Source of the DNA: Otatea glauca
Lineage: Eukaryota; Streptophyta; Magnoliopsida; Poales; Poaceae
Direction: 5' to 3'
Assembly (NCBI GenBank): GCA_036346275.1
Contig: CM070722.1
Span: forward strand, 24,327,336 to 24,391,335
DNA: 64,000 bases
Position 1 is the stretch's first letter; each line of letters starts with the position of its first letter. Shown here in pieces: positions 1 through 10,329 of the stretch. The position numbers were made by a program, and so were the translations under genes. The notes below the pieces were generated by a model. The model did not search any database, was not told where the DNA came from, and saw only the letters and a list, made by a program, of their open reading frames with translations.

Positions 1-1741
1 GGTTTCGGAAGAAGCGCTAATGATACCATGAAGGCGTGTAGATTTGGGGTAATCACGGCGAAATAATTACGGTGCATGATTACAATATATAGGCAAGCCA
101 CTACCCGTTTATAGAAAGCGAGTAAGGGAGGCAGCCTTGATTACAGGAGAGAAAATAGGAGATGTGATTCCTGAAGATATCCTGTCTAACACTTGTGCCA
201 GTGGTATGACCTGGAGGTTGCCGGAGCCACGCCGCTGCTCGCCACCGGTGACCCTTGGTCCCAGAGTTCCGTTGCCGATGTGGCAACCACGTCAGTCAGC
301 GCCACGCTAGTGCCACGTCTATGCCGAGTCAGCAGCCACGTAAGCCAAAACCAAATCCAATCTAGATAGACTTAGTTCACCATGAACCGTGCCTATAACA
401 TGTGGACCATCCAATCTGGATAGACTTAGTTCACCATGAACCGTGCCTATGACATGTGGGATCCACATGTTAGAGAGTCAAAGTCGTATGCCGTGTCCAC
501 CATGGATTGTGCATTGTGTCCGTGGATTTGGTCTATAGACCAAAGACCCACATGTCAGCTTTTGCTAAATTTCTGGAATTTCAGAAATTCATTATAAAAC
601 CGGAAATTCATGCGGGCCCTCTTGCCAGTTTCTCAGAGAAGAATATTCTTGGAATATTCTTTCTTTTCTCTCTCAATTTCCAGGATTTATTTATCAAATA
701 AATCTTTCGAGAATCCGTTCTCTTTCATACAAACTCGTGATTGAGTACTCAAGACAAGGTCCAGTCCATATCAAATCCATGTCATATGTCTATTGGAGCC
801 TAGAAATGAGTGAGAGTGCATGAGCAGATTTTCCATCTTTCATATCATTGGAGAGACTCAGATGTTTCGTTGCTTTTCTCACTTGTGATGCATGTCTAGT
901 GTTGTGATATCGTGATGACATAGAGTATGTACTCAGTCAGTTATATGTAGTTACGCCAGTTGTTTATTCCTTGGAGCCCTAATTTTGTTGAAGTCACAGG
1001 GTAGGGTATTACAATGGAAACCAGCAAGTGACTGTTATTATTGTTGGAAGCTTAAAGGCATTTTTTATAGATATTTGTGGGAGGCCAAAACCAACTACAA
1101 AGATCGACCCACTCAACATTTTTGTGTTCCTTTTAGTAAGACCTAGATCGTTCGTATGTGTTGCCACTCCATTTTGAGGTTGAGTATGGACATTTACCTG
1201 GTAACAAGTTGCTTAACTCTAGGAACTGGAGACTCTAGACACCTGATTTTTTAGGGAATTGGCTGGTTCAGGCAAGACTAAAATTAAATTTATCTAATAA
1301 ATTTATCGGGATCCTAAACTACCCTGAGTATAACCAGGAGGCTTGAAAAAAAAATTCTAATCCCCTTGTATTGGCTGTTACCCCAGCATCCTAAGGACTT
1401 TTATTATTTTTGAATTCTGCATGTTTTCCAAACTGAGCTTTAACTTTGTTACTTCAGATTTTAGAATAATCTTCCTGTGAAGAAGGGAAAAAGTAAATAT
1501 TTAGTTTTTTTGCTTGGCTGCATAAAGAGAACCTTAGTCTCATCCTCCCATCTACCTAAATATAAAAGTTTCTTCTCTATGGTCACTGTTGTTGTTGTGA
1601 ATTGTGTGAATGCTGTTGGCAAAGAGGAGAGTGATGTCCATCAGTTTGGGGGTTTGATACCTTTACATATTGACTTATAATAATAATTTAAAATTTGAAG
1701 CTATTAAAAGAGGAAGATAATAATAATAATTTTGGTCGTAG
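1..1741. other. Left flank, upstream of first recognised LON exon
   Basis: No exon of the LON gene could be recognised here, although the gene must extend upstream because the first visible exon opens in mid-domain. The stretch is AT-rich. It contains an LTR-like remnant (listed separately) and otherwise only short ORFs without recognisable motifs. The missing 5' exons may lie before the window or be too short to see by eye. Confidence 0.5.
370..1014. repeat. Degraded gypsy LTR-like remnant
   Basis: Two near-copies of a phrase containing gacttagttcaccatgaac occur about 60 bases apart. The part near 715-760 (tctttcatacaaactcgtgattgag) resembles U5 text of the Tekay-like LTRs at 32.1 and 39.9 kb (tctcgctcatacgaactccgattgag). 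The block ends in gggtattaca, the complement of a TGTAATACCC-type LTR start. These cues disagree on orientation, so only a decayed gypsy LTR segment is proposed; its edges are not defined. Confidence 0.35.
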
Positions 1742-4344
1742 GTGGAAGGTTCACGGCGGTTTCATATCTTGCGATCATGGGACCAAGATGGGTGAGCCCT
1801 TCATGATCTATAGTAGAGTTTATCTGATAGGGAATTTATCTGGAAAAACATGTTGGATCAACCCTTTGTAAATTTTCTTACTTTTGTTGTTTCTTATTGC
1901 AGGTATCGAGTTGCTGAAATTGATTGGTTTCAAGATATTCCACTGCCAGAAGGATCACAAGAGAAAAAAGATGTAAAAGCTTGTTATCTTTTCATGCTTT
2001 AGTTCTTTCTTTACCAGAAGTTCTAATTTTCAGACATTGTAAAAGCATAATCTATGACGAAAATGTCAGGAAGAAAAATTAACAATGTAAGTATTGCATG
2101 TTGTTATGCAAGCAAAACTTACATAAAATTGACCAGTAAACAATACCACACTTCACCTAAAAAGGAGTACATGTTTCGAAATGTTCACTGTTCTAGCCTC
2201 CTAATTTTTATTTTACAGAACTAGCTCCCGTGGATTTTTTTCCCAGGAATGGCCCCCCTGGTCCGCACATTCCCCTCACGAGGAGCACGAAAATCACTAC
2301 GGCACGACACGTGGCACATTCCATGACAGCAGAGTGTGGGAATTGACGGCCACCACGGGGGCACGGCATTTGACTCATTTCCGCGCCGCCCCTGCACGGG
2401 AATGTCATTCCCGCACCACACCAGCGCTGGATCCGCAGCGACGTGACACGAGGTCCATTTCCCACGCTGCCACTGCGTGGAAATGCCGAAATGCCGCTCC
2501 CCCATTCCGCGGAAATACAATTACCGCGCCCCCATTCTGCGGTAATTGGACTGCATGCCGCTGGATTCCACGCCAACGATTTCCAACGCCCCCATTCTGC
2601 GGTACTCCCAATTCCTGTGCTCTGCAACCGCGGAATGGGCCACGTGTCACACCGTAGTGATTTCCGTGCTCCCCATGCGCGGAATGCGCGGGCTAGGGGG
2701 CATTTCTACAAAAAAAAATCCACGGGGGCTAGTTCCCTAAAGAAAATTAGGGGGCTAAAACAGTGAACAATTCACATGTTTCACAATAGAAGTCATTTTC
2801 TTGTTTTAATAACAGGAGTATCGATATACATCCTTTTAAAAAAAATCTGGAAATTCATTTGTTGTTTTTTTTTTCCATCTAACAACTTCAAAATGGTATG
2901 CTTTAATGTCATCGAAATCTTTGGACCTTTAGCATTGCATGCCTGGTTTTGTCTTATCACATCTGTCATATACTTTGGCTAATACTACTGAATGTAGTTC
3001 GCTTAATATGCATTGGCAAAATTGCAACTTGTCAGCCCCTAAACTTTTGTAAGATGTTGATTTCGGTCCTCTTGCTCATAACTCTTCTTAGTCAAGTTCT
3101 TTCTTTGTGCTACATAATACTGCAGCAAATAACAATTACTGTGAAAATTGGTGTATTTTACAGACAGCCTATGGTCGGCATCCAAATTCTTATTTTTGTA
3201 CATAAGTGTGGCAGTTGGTTATTCTTCCATTACTGACAAAGTTAATATCTTGTTTATGGTCTATTTGTTCTCTCCTTGCTTCTGATTCTAGTTTCATAGT
3301 ACATGGAAAAGGAATAACATCATCTTCTATCACAACGTAATGGTGATGCTGTCTCTATCAATTGTGTTGAGTGGGTATATTGATTTAATTCTTTGCAGCT
3401 AATCGAACAGACCAATGGAGCTTCAGAACTGGCCAGGACATATATTAGGCGTGCTAGAGAATCCATAAGGCCTGGTATGCATATTTTTTTGATACTTTAG
3501 ATGAATATCCTGCTCGATATTGTGATTAGTCTGTGGAGTGAAGAAGAAATACTTGAGAACTGGGTAGGATAAATTTCAGGCATGCTAGAGAAACCATAAG
3601 TCCCATTATGCGGTGGCAGAGCCAGGATTTGGAACCTGTGGCGGTCTAATGTATGGATACAAATATCTATGGGGTCTATTTGCTTAAACATTTCTTATTG
3701 GCAAACAATTTTTAGGTAGATTCCACTATATTTCTGGTGTACTTTTTTTCTTTCAAAAAGCTGTGGCGGATCTATATATCTCCATCTTCTATATATTATA
3801 CAAATATATTGATTGTAGAATAACAAAGAAATACAAGACTCAAATTGCACACTAATATTGTCTGAAAGTCTCACCCTTTCCCAGTATCTGGCCGTGATTA
3901 AATGACTGATCAGGGACGCTATTTTTATTATTTAGTGCTCAACAGATGCCTATATCATTCTTCTTTAACGTGTTTTACTGAATGCAGTGAGGCGAACAAG
4001 ACATTTGGATCTTGAAAGCATGCCTGGACCACAGAATCCTGAAAAATTTAGTTTTTGGGTATGCCTCATTCCTGCGGTTGCTTAGGTTACAAGGATGTCA
4101 TATCTGTTGCTGCATTAGACATCTTATTTTGTTTTTCGCAGCTTGTCAACTTGATAAATTTGAGGCCATCAGACAAGTTAGATCTATTACGTCTCCGTGA
4201 TACTCGAGAGGTAAACTTGTAGGATAAACTTATTTTTGTACTTAAGAGATCGGGTTTTAACTCTGCACTATCTGTCCCCTGCAGAGAATTTCTCGTAGCC
4301 TTAGATTGCTGGGTGATGTAGAACAAGATTGCCGTGTACAATAG
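1742..4344 (+). CDS. LON-domain (LONRF-like) protein, 3' part, six exons
   Basis: Six exons join in one frame: 1742-1791, 1903-1972, 3399-3474, 3988-4058, 4142-4210 and 4285-4344 (TAG). They total 396 nt, 131 residues plus stop, and every junction is GT-AG with matching phase. The product starts within a LON substrate-binding (PUA-like) fold (VEGSRRFHILRSWDQDGYRV, then AEIDWFQDIPLPEG), continues through a helical linker (ELARTYIRRARESIRP) and ends with FSFWLVNLINLRPSDKLDLL and RLRDTRERISRSLRLL. The order and spacing match the C-terminal half of LONRF proteins (RING plus LON, probably ubiquitin ligases); the RING would lie upstream, outside the window. This is the only host gene here that looks intact. 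Intron 2 (1973-3398) is enlarged by a MULE. The family call is from memory; a LON-only protein without a RING is the alternative. Confidence 0.78.
2178..2773. mobile_element. Non-autonomous Mutator-like (MULE) element in intron 2
   Basis: The element is flanked by a perfect 9-bp direct repeat ACATGTTTC (2169-2177 and 2774-2782), the target duplication size of Mutator elements. Terminal inverted repeats of roughly 80 bp begin GAAATGTTCACTGTT on the left and GAATTGTTCACTGTT on the inverted right end, and stay alike through AACTAGC(T/C)CCCGTGG. The 596-bp body is GC-rich and holds several copies of a phrase like cgcccccattctgcggta. It encodes no transposase; long open frames on both strands reflect base composition. 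It lies wholly within the LON intron and leaves the splice sites intact. Confidence 0.85.
3555..3611 (+). pseudogene. Decayed duplicate of LON exon 3 within intron 3
   Basis: This intronic stretch parallels the 3' part of exon 3 with its splice donor. Exon 3 reads gaactggccaggac, then aggcgtgctagaga, then ccataag and ggtatgc. The copy reads gaactgggtaggat, then aggcatgctagaga, then ccataag and attatgc. The donor dinucleotide and the frame are lost, so it should not be spliced in. It looks like a local duplication of about 57 bp lying 130 bp downstream of its source. Confidence 0.65.
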
Positions 4345-4589
4345 AAGACTATATTTGTTCCACAAGCATTATAGGTGACTCACAAGTCAATTTATTCATC
4401 ACGGGGTACATATTAAGCAGCACCTATGTACATTGATTAACACTGTAGAGTTGTCATCTTCATTTATCTGATTATATTGAAACCTCAATGATTTTGTACA
4501 ATCCTTTTTTTTTGTAATTTTATATGACATAAAGTATATTATTTTTGTTACTTTTTCCTTTTCTCATGAAACCATTTTAGATTTGGCAG

Positions 4590-4985
4590 AACAATGTTGT
4601 GTTCTTGTGGGGGTTGAGGGTGGGAGGCTGTTAGGGTTGTATTTTACATTCAATGATTGCAGAACATCATCTCTGGTGGACATTCGCGTACTTGACACTA
4701 GATGGCTCTTATGATCTTACAGAATTTCTGATACAATCTTATGTTTGCTTGGCTCTAGCAGTATCTCAACTATTACTGTTGGTAGTTTTGCAGGGGTTGT
4801 TAAGCATGCCTTGAGTTAGGACTTACACTTGCAGAGTCATTCCAGGTACACGCGCACATGTACCCAGCCTGAAAGGATTTCCGATCACACACACATAGTA
4901 ATGGATAGTAGCATTACTGTAAGCAAATAGTGGCTAAACACAAACAGTATTGCTTGTCTGTCATCATCGCTAGGGAGATGACAGG
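4590..4985 (+). repeat. Duplicated LON 3'-flank segment, copy 1
   Basis: Long colinear matches exist with 11990-13475. Shared phrases in the same order include ggctgttagggtt, acactagatggctctta, gcttggctctagc, gcatgccttgagt, gcaaatagtggctaaaca and the pair gttgcttgtctg / attgcttgtctg. This copy lacks the TIR element carried by copy 2. The relation implies an old tandem or segmental duplication of the DNA just downstream of the LON gene. Confidence 0.75.
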
Positions 4986-5759
4986 TTCTGTCTGTGCACT
5001 TTTCCGGAGAGGAAACGCAGAGAAGGCCACAGTGGTGAAAATGTCGTTTGCTCGCTTTAGTCCTGAATTCTGCGATGCTGTGCACGTCAAAAAAATCTCT
5101 GGTAGTATTTACTAGGTGAGTGGCCGCGGCGCGGTCGCCGCTCTCCATATGATCAAATCGAGAAAACACATGAAACGGTCGAAAGGATATAGATATAATT
5201 GCGGTTTTTTCGCATTTATTTAGGATCCTCTTACGAAAGATCTGCAATTTCATATAAACAAAAGATCATTTTCGTAAAAAAAAGAGGCAAAAATGATCTA
5301 ACCGTAATTATACTTTTTTTTCGGGTATTTATTTGAGGTCCTCTTTTTCATAAAAAAATAGTCAAAAAGACTTAAATGTAATAACATTTTTTTTATGAGG
5401 AGATTTGGCGTATCGGCTCGGCTCTCGGCTCTAGCCGGCTCAAAATGCTCTCTGGCCAAGAATTCTTTCAAGAATAATAGAGGTATGATTCAGCATAACG
5501 CTATAAACTGTACCCAGTGTTGCAGCATACTTGGTAATGATTTGGTACCATGTGTGATACAAGTTAGCCTTTGCATCTTTTTTGGTTCAAATGTTTGCCG
5601 CCTTCTTATCCCCCAGTAATTCTACTGTGTTATGTTCTGAAACTCATTAACCTGCAACATTACGAGGATGTCGATCCTTAGGTTTTTCCATTGACGATTT
5701 CCTGTAATATGTCGATAGGTTTTTGCTGCAGTTATTTTTTTTTGCTCGAGTCCTGTGAG

Positions 5760-5925
5760 ACCTAATAAATATAAACTCAGACCGTAAAGTCATAACAATT
5801 ATTTATTTATCAATCTAGTTCATTTATTTATAATTCATTGTGTATAAATGATATTTCGTCTATGTTATCACTGTGTGCACTAGTAAATTCTAAATTAGTG
5901 CAGTATATATAGAGGTACGACGTCA
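5760..5925 (+). repeat. Fragment of a gypsy LTR 3' end
   Basis: The string cactgtgtgcactag, then ctagtgcagtata and agagg, follows the 3' end of the Tekay-like LTRs (33670-33725 and 41570-41622: cactgtgtgcactagcgtgatcctggactagtgcagtatacacagagg, read in pieces). The match stops before the terminal cccgaca. It is a short relic of the same or a related family. Confidence 0.5.
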
Positions 5926-6017
5926 TCCTGTCGCCATTTTCCTTGTCTGAAACTCTAACTCGCCGCAATCATTCCTAGATTATGTTTGCGGAATCTATCG
6001 AGGGCATGTGTCATATG

Positions 6018-7488
6018 CAAGGATTGAAATCTCGTTTTCGCTCAAATCTTGGAGGTGATCAGACAACGAAATCTCGGCGAGATTTAGAAATTTCGGACAA
6101 ATTCCGAACGAACCGCAAAAACGGATTTTCAAATCGGGTATTTTTTTTCGATCGATAGGGCCGAGATCTCGGCGATATTTGTCGAGATCTCAGCAAATTT
6201 GGACAGCGTAAAATCAGATTGAAACGATGTCGAAAAATTATGAAATTTTTTTGAGGTTCCTGACACATCACTGATGTTCCTATAAAAAATTCAGATGATT
6301 ATCAAATTTGAGAAATTTTTAAAACTTCAAACATTGCTACAGTGCTGATAAAATGCAAATCGGCAAGTTTGAACCAAATGAAAAATGAAACAAACCAATT
6401 TTGAAATTTTTTGTACATGGTTATGATGCATTACTAATGTTCCCATAAAATTTTCAGATGATGATTAAGCTTCATAAATGTTTAGAAATTCGGATAGTGC
6501 TAGTGTCCTGATAAAAGCCTTACCGGTAAACTTCAACCAAATGAAAAATAGTACAAACCACGTTAGAAAATTTTAAAAATTTTTGTGGATGGTTCTGATG
6601 TATCATTAATGTTTCTATAAAATTATCATATGATGATCAAGCTTCACGAAGTTACAAAAATTCTAATAGTGTTACGTCCTGATAAAAGCCCATGGTCAAT
6701 ACATAGATTTGCTTTAGCAATCAAAAAAGGTTTAATTTTTTTAAAATTTGGCATAAGAGTTCTAAGGAAATGATTAAGATCTCATAAAAATTTTGAATCA
6801 TTATCACACTCCAGTGAATTTATAAAATTCTTACAATTGCACTATACCATTTATGTTATTTCTGTTTTTGATTTTTGAAATATAACAAATGAAGTTCAAT
6901 GCATACATAGATTTGATTGAGCAAACAAAAAAAGTTTATTTTTTAAAAATTTTATATAATGGTACTGAGGAAATTATTAAGCTCTCATAAAAATTTTAGA
7001 TCATGACCACACTCGAGAAAATTTATAAAATTCTAACAAGGTTACTATCCCAATTATGTTCATTCTGTTTTTGATTTTTAAAGATAAAAATGAAGTTCAA
7101 TTATTTTGAAAATTTTTATGTATGATCCTACACTTCTTAGGATTGTACCATAAATTTTTCACATCATGATAAAATATGTACAATTTTATAAAAATCAGAC
7201 ATTGTTTCTGCAGTTTTTTAAAAATGTCTCGAACATTCGGTTTTTCAACAAATTTTCATAGGAGATGAGTTTCTTAAGGGTTATTGATCAATTTCCGGTC
7301 ATAAAATATCAAATTCCGGATTAAAATCCCGAGTTTTCGGTGGTATATGGCGAGATCTCGCCAAGATATAGTGAGATCACTGTAGTAATTCAATTTTTTT
7401 GAATTTTTTCACTCCAACCGACATTTCAAAACTCGTCTACCTCCGGTAAATGAGATATAGCAAGAAACCAGCGATATTTCTAACCCTG
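6018..7488. mobile_element. Non-autonomous hAT-like element with internal tandem repeats
   Basis: A perfect 8-bp direct repeat GTCATATG flanks the element (6010-6017 and 7489-7496), the target duplication length of hAT transposons. The ends form an imperfect inverted repeat: CAAGGATTGAAATCTCG on the left against CAGGGTTAGAAATATCG from the right. Subterminal gagatctcggcgat / gcgagatctcgcc motifs occur near both ends. The 1471-bp body is AT-rich, has no transposase and contains diverged repeats of about 166-171 bp (near 6290, 6457 and 6628) and about 203 bp (near 6698 and 6901). Confidence 0.75.
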
Positions 7489-7675
7489 GTCATATGTACC
7501 TTCAAGAACAATGCATTGATTGCAAGTGTCCTCTCTCTGAATCTTTAAGATCGTGAGCGCGTGTTTGTTGTGCAGGATTCTGACGATTGTGGCAGTTTCG
7601 ATGTTCATCCGCTGTGTATAGGAGAACCCAGAAAAGGGAGGAGCCGCCGCTATCTAAAACCCCGTCGTCATAAGC

Positions 7676-7957
7676 ATGCAGGGAGAGATGATAGGGCTGT
7701 TCGCGACGGCATCCCTGTCCTCTCTCATCGCCGTCGTGTTCGGGGTCGCTTCTTACGTCTTGAGACGGCTCCGGCGCCGCCCGTGCCGCCGCATGGCCAG
7801 CTGGGGCGGGAGATTGCCAGTATGTACGGGGCAGCAAAGCCAGCTCAACCTCCACCGAACAACTAGGTGCAGATCAGGAAGTAGAGCACATCTCGCTGGC
7901 CGCCGCAGTCTGAAGACGGCAATGACAAAAAAGGTGAAGAGGGTTGATCCATCGTAA
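7676..7957 (+). CDS. Hypothetical small membrane protein
   Basis: This open frame of 93 codons starts MQGEMIGLFATASLSSLIAV. A hydrophobic stretch at residues 5-28 could span a membrane, and is followed by an Arg-rich tail (LRRLRRRPCRR), which would favour a cytosolic tail. The rest is polar and featureless. A run gtttgttgtgcag just upstream could be a splice acceptor at about 7575, so this may be the last exon of a gene whose intron carries the hAT-like element. An alternative frame is open to 7866 and ends in Gln/Pro/Asn. No family was recognised; it may be spurious. Confidence 0.3.
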   Translation: MQGEMIGLFATASLSSLIAVVFGVASYVLRRLRRRPCRRMASWGGRLPVCTGQQSQLNLHRTTRCRSGSRAHLAGRRSLKTAMTKKVKRVDPS

Positions 7958-8591
7958 CATATCGGACGAACACCGGGTTTAGCGATTCGAAGCGTACCAA
8001 CCGATTTGATCCTGCAATCGGTAAGACGGTTGTGAAATATGTTCGAAGCTAATCTATTGAAGCGAATGGCTAAGATCTAAAACAGCTAAGAAACCGATTA
8101 AATCGAAAAGTAACGATAGTCTAATTAGCCTGGTTAGAGCTAATTAGATGGTAAATGTAGATTTTTTCCGAAGAAGGCGATGCGCAACAAAATCGGAGAA
8201 AATCGAACCTGATTATTGTAATTGATGAAGATCAACAATCGGCGATGCGTAATTTTATTGATCAAAATCGAATTACAGAGAAGAAGTCTAAATTACAGAA
8301 GCTACTTCTAGTCGACAGGAAAAGTAAGCAAAAGTAATGTGTTGTTTGATTGGGTTGTCTTCTTTTTCATCTGCCCACGTCTATCTTTTATATCTATCGG
8401 CCGATTGAATGTTATTACAACACGTTATAGAACACGATTCGTATTGGCTTTGATCCGGACAGTCTTTTAGAAATCGTTACAATTACCAAATATCTCTATC
8501 CTTTCCAAGTTTAAATATCGGCTATATCCTGTTGACTGAATTCTGTCGATTTTGATCATACTTGCCAAGTTTTGGTGTAAACATATGTCCC
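7946..8591 (-). repeat. Tat-type LTR fragment, minus orientation
   Basis: Read on the minus strand the block begins TGTTTACACCAAAACTTGG and ends GTTACGATGGATCA, giving TG..CA ends. Immediately right of it lies tatgtcccctattttt, whose complement is a purine-rich tract as expected of a PPT next to a 3' LTR. This fits a minus-oriented Tat element whose antisense ORF would read on the + strand, as the mobile-domain ORF just to the right does. The left edge is uncertain and no target duplication can be tested because the rest of the element is missing. Confidence 0.45.
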
Positions 8592-8783
8592 CTATTTTTG
8601 AGAGATAACTTATTATCTTCCAAAAATCCTAACTATCGGCTTGCACGACGTCGACTTAATATGAAGTTTTCAGCTGTAACCGCTGCTTTAATGGCACCGT
8701 AAAAATCTCGATATGCACATCATGCGTTTTAACTGCACGCAACACATCGAAACCCTTCCCGCCGTTTCACTTTTTACCTTTTG

Positions 8784-8790
8784 TATAAAT
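8784..8790 (+). promoter_or_regulatory. TATA box of the mobile-domain ORF
   Basis: TATAAAT lies about 137 bp before the chosen start codon. The intervening sequence is C/T-rich and has no long frame, like a plant 5' leader. The spacing suggests transcription starting near 8815. This is inferred from position and composition only. Confidence 0.5.
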
Positions 8791-8920
8791 ACGTGGCCCC
8801 ACATGATCATTTTCACGCTTTCGAGCTCTCTGAACACCTGAAATCGGCTTCTTCACTTCAATCAGCAAGCCCCTTCGTGTTCTTCAAGCTTCTCAATCGT
8901 CTTCATTCCAGATGGGCTGA

Positions 8921-9634
8921 ATGGAATCGAGTCAGGTAGACATCCCAATCCCGAACAGCATCGACCGGTATTATCTAGGTCCGGTAGAGAACTTAGATAC
9001 CGATACAGTCATACACGAGGAAATCCCCCGCCTTCCATTATCGGCCGTTGGATATAACACAGAAAGTTGGAAAAAGAGCTTTAGGGCCTGGTTGACAACG
9101 CTTAAGGGGTGGAGGTCTTGGTACATCCGTGTAGCAGCCCAAAAAAGAGAGGTATGGGAAAGGATGGGCATAGCAGAGTGTCTCCCTCTTTCTTTAGCCG
9201 ATCCAGAAGCCAATGAACCCTTAGTGGCCACGGCTTGCTATTTCTGGTCGGAAACATTCAATACCTTCATGTTCCGTACTGGTTCTATTGGCCCAACTCT
9301 CTTGGATGTGGCCCAGTTGTGCTACCTAAAGCTGAACGGAGAACAATTATCAGCTTACAGTGCCAAGCCAAAGTATAAACTCATCAGGTCCAAGGGTGAA
9401 GGATGGAGCAAGTACATCGGCAACAACAACAAATTGAATGGGCCAGTGTCACATGAAGAGCATGTGGCCTTCCTTAACCTGTGGCTAGACAGGTATCTCT
9501 TTTGCGAGGCTTCTCTTGGGCCGATCCAAACATATCAGATCATAGTAGAGCAGCTAATAGAGGGTCGTCGGCTAGCCTTGGAAAAAATGCTGTTGGGGGC
9601 AGTTTACCGAATGATGTGTCTAATCAGGAGTTGA
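8921..9634 (+). CDS. Plant mobile domain (PMD) protein, retroelement-borne
   Basis: The 237-residue product resembles the plant mobile domain (aminotransferase-like, MAIN/MAIL family and transposon-borne relatives). The cues are KGWRSWYIRVAAQKREVWER near residue 61, an ACYFWSETFNTFMFRTG segment near 105, a TLLDVAQLCYL helix near 128 and HEEHVAFLNLWLDRYLFCE near 178. PMD proteins of mobile elements have no settled function; MAIN-type relatives act in the nucleus. The TATA box and leader upstream and the LTR to the left suggest the antisense ORF of a Tat element. The domain breaks off at a stop, and its usual GGPLW block lies downstream in another frame. A 2-codon ORF (ATG GGC TGA, 8912-8920) abuts the start codon. 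Confidence 0.65.
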   Translation: MESSQVDIPIPNSIDRYYLGPVENLDTDTVIHEEIPRLPLSAVGYNTESWKKSFRAWLTTLKGWRSWYIRVAAQKREVWERMGIAECLPLSLADPEANEPLVATACYFWSETFNTFMFRTGSIGPTLLDVAQLCYLKLNGEQLSAYSAKPKYKLIRSKGEGWSKYIGNNNKLNGPVSHEEHVAFLNLWLDRYLFCEASLGPIQTYQIIVEQLIEGRRLALEKMLLGAVYRMMCLIRS

Positions 9635-9720
9635 CTATTTACAGGCTTTGCAAATTTCATTGTCGACAATATAGGAGGACCTTTGTGGTTCATTCAGATC
9701 TAGCTATACTATTTGTTTAG
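9635..9720 (+). pseudogene. Detached C-terminal piece of the PMD ORF
   Basis: After a plausible acceptor (atttacag, ending near 9651) one frame reads FANFIVDNIGGPLWFIQI and then a TAG where a Trp codon is usual. The GGPLW block is common in PMD proteins. It is out of frame with the upstream ORF and then stopped, so the ORF is either spliced and nonsense-mutated or simply decayed. Confidence 0.5.
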
Positions 9721-9769
9721 CCGATCTCTTGGTTTAGAGGATCAAGCCAGCCATAGGTCCAGCTCCAAA

Positions 9770-10150
9770 TTTAAAGAGACTAAATAATTTTTGTGCAATG
9801 ATGCTATACAAGATCTTTTATTATCTTTGGAAGATACCAAAATTTATATTAAGGTATTACCTCTAAAGACAGTAATACGTCTCGTTATATGTGTTCTAAA
9901 ACTTTTTACCAGTTTTGGGAGCTATCGAAATTTACATCGAGATAGTGCCAAAAAGTAACAAAAATTTAAAAGGTGAAGCTATTAACCTTTGTACTATCTT
10001 AATATAAATTTTGGTACCTCTTAATGATGGTAAAAGATGTATAAAAATTTATATTGAACTAGTACCAATAGTTACTAAAAGTTGGTACCTCTACTCTTAA
10101 ATTTTTTTTGCATCTCTTGATACTGTCTCAATATAAATTTTAGCATCTCT
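9770..10150. mobile_element. MITE-like AT-rich palindromic DNA
   Basis: The phrase (t)aatataaattttggtacctc and its inverse (gataccaaaatttatatt) recur four or five times in both orientations, for example near 9835, 9990, 10020 and 10125. This gives an overall fold-back character without coding capacity. Exact termini and a target duplication were not identified. Confidence 0.45.
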
Positions 10151-10329
10151 CAATTATATAAAATGTGTTGTGTTCTAAATCGTACGCGCGTAGAATTAAA
10201 CTAGCCAACCATACGCGGCGTGTCACGCCGCGGGCGCCGCTCCTCACGCGAGTAAATGTAGAAAACGTGCGAATGCCACTCCCTACAGGAGCAAATAGAG
10301 GAAACACGCAAGGACCTAAAAAGTTTTTT

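Larger units (their letters stand above)
4345..6009. other. 3' flank of the LON gene
   Basis: The first part should hold the LON 3' UTR; no single poly(A) signal is decisive. The segment from about 4590 to 4985 has a second copy near 12-13.5 kb. Around 5260-5400 there are short phrases (ctaaccgtaatta, gaggtcctcttt) like the ggacctaa..cgtaat array at 10.3 kb. No credible gene was found. Confidence 0.5.

Noticed and set aside
2208..2766. Overlapping open frames on both strands at 2.2-2.8 kb
   Set aside because: They lie wholly inside the GC-rich MULE, overlap in several frames and have no motif or codon preference.
3610..3780. Possible TIR element in intron 3 (gcggtggcagagcc .. gctgtggcgga)
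   Set aside because: Ends look weakly similar but no convincing inverted repeat or target duplication could be placed.
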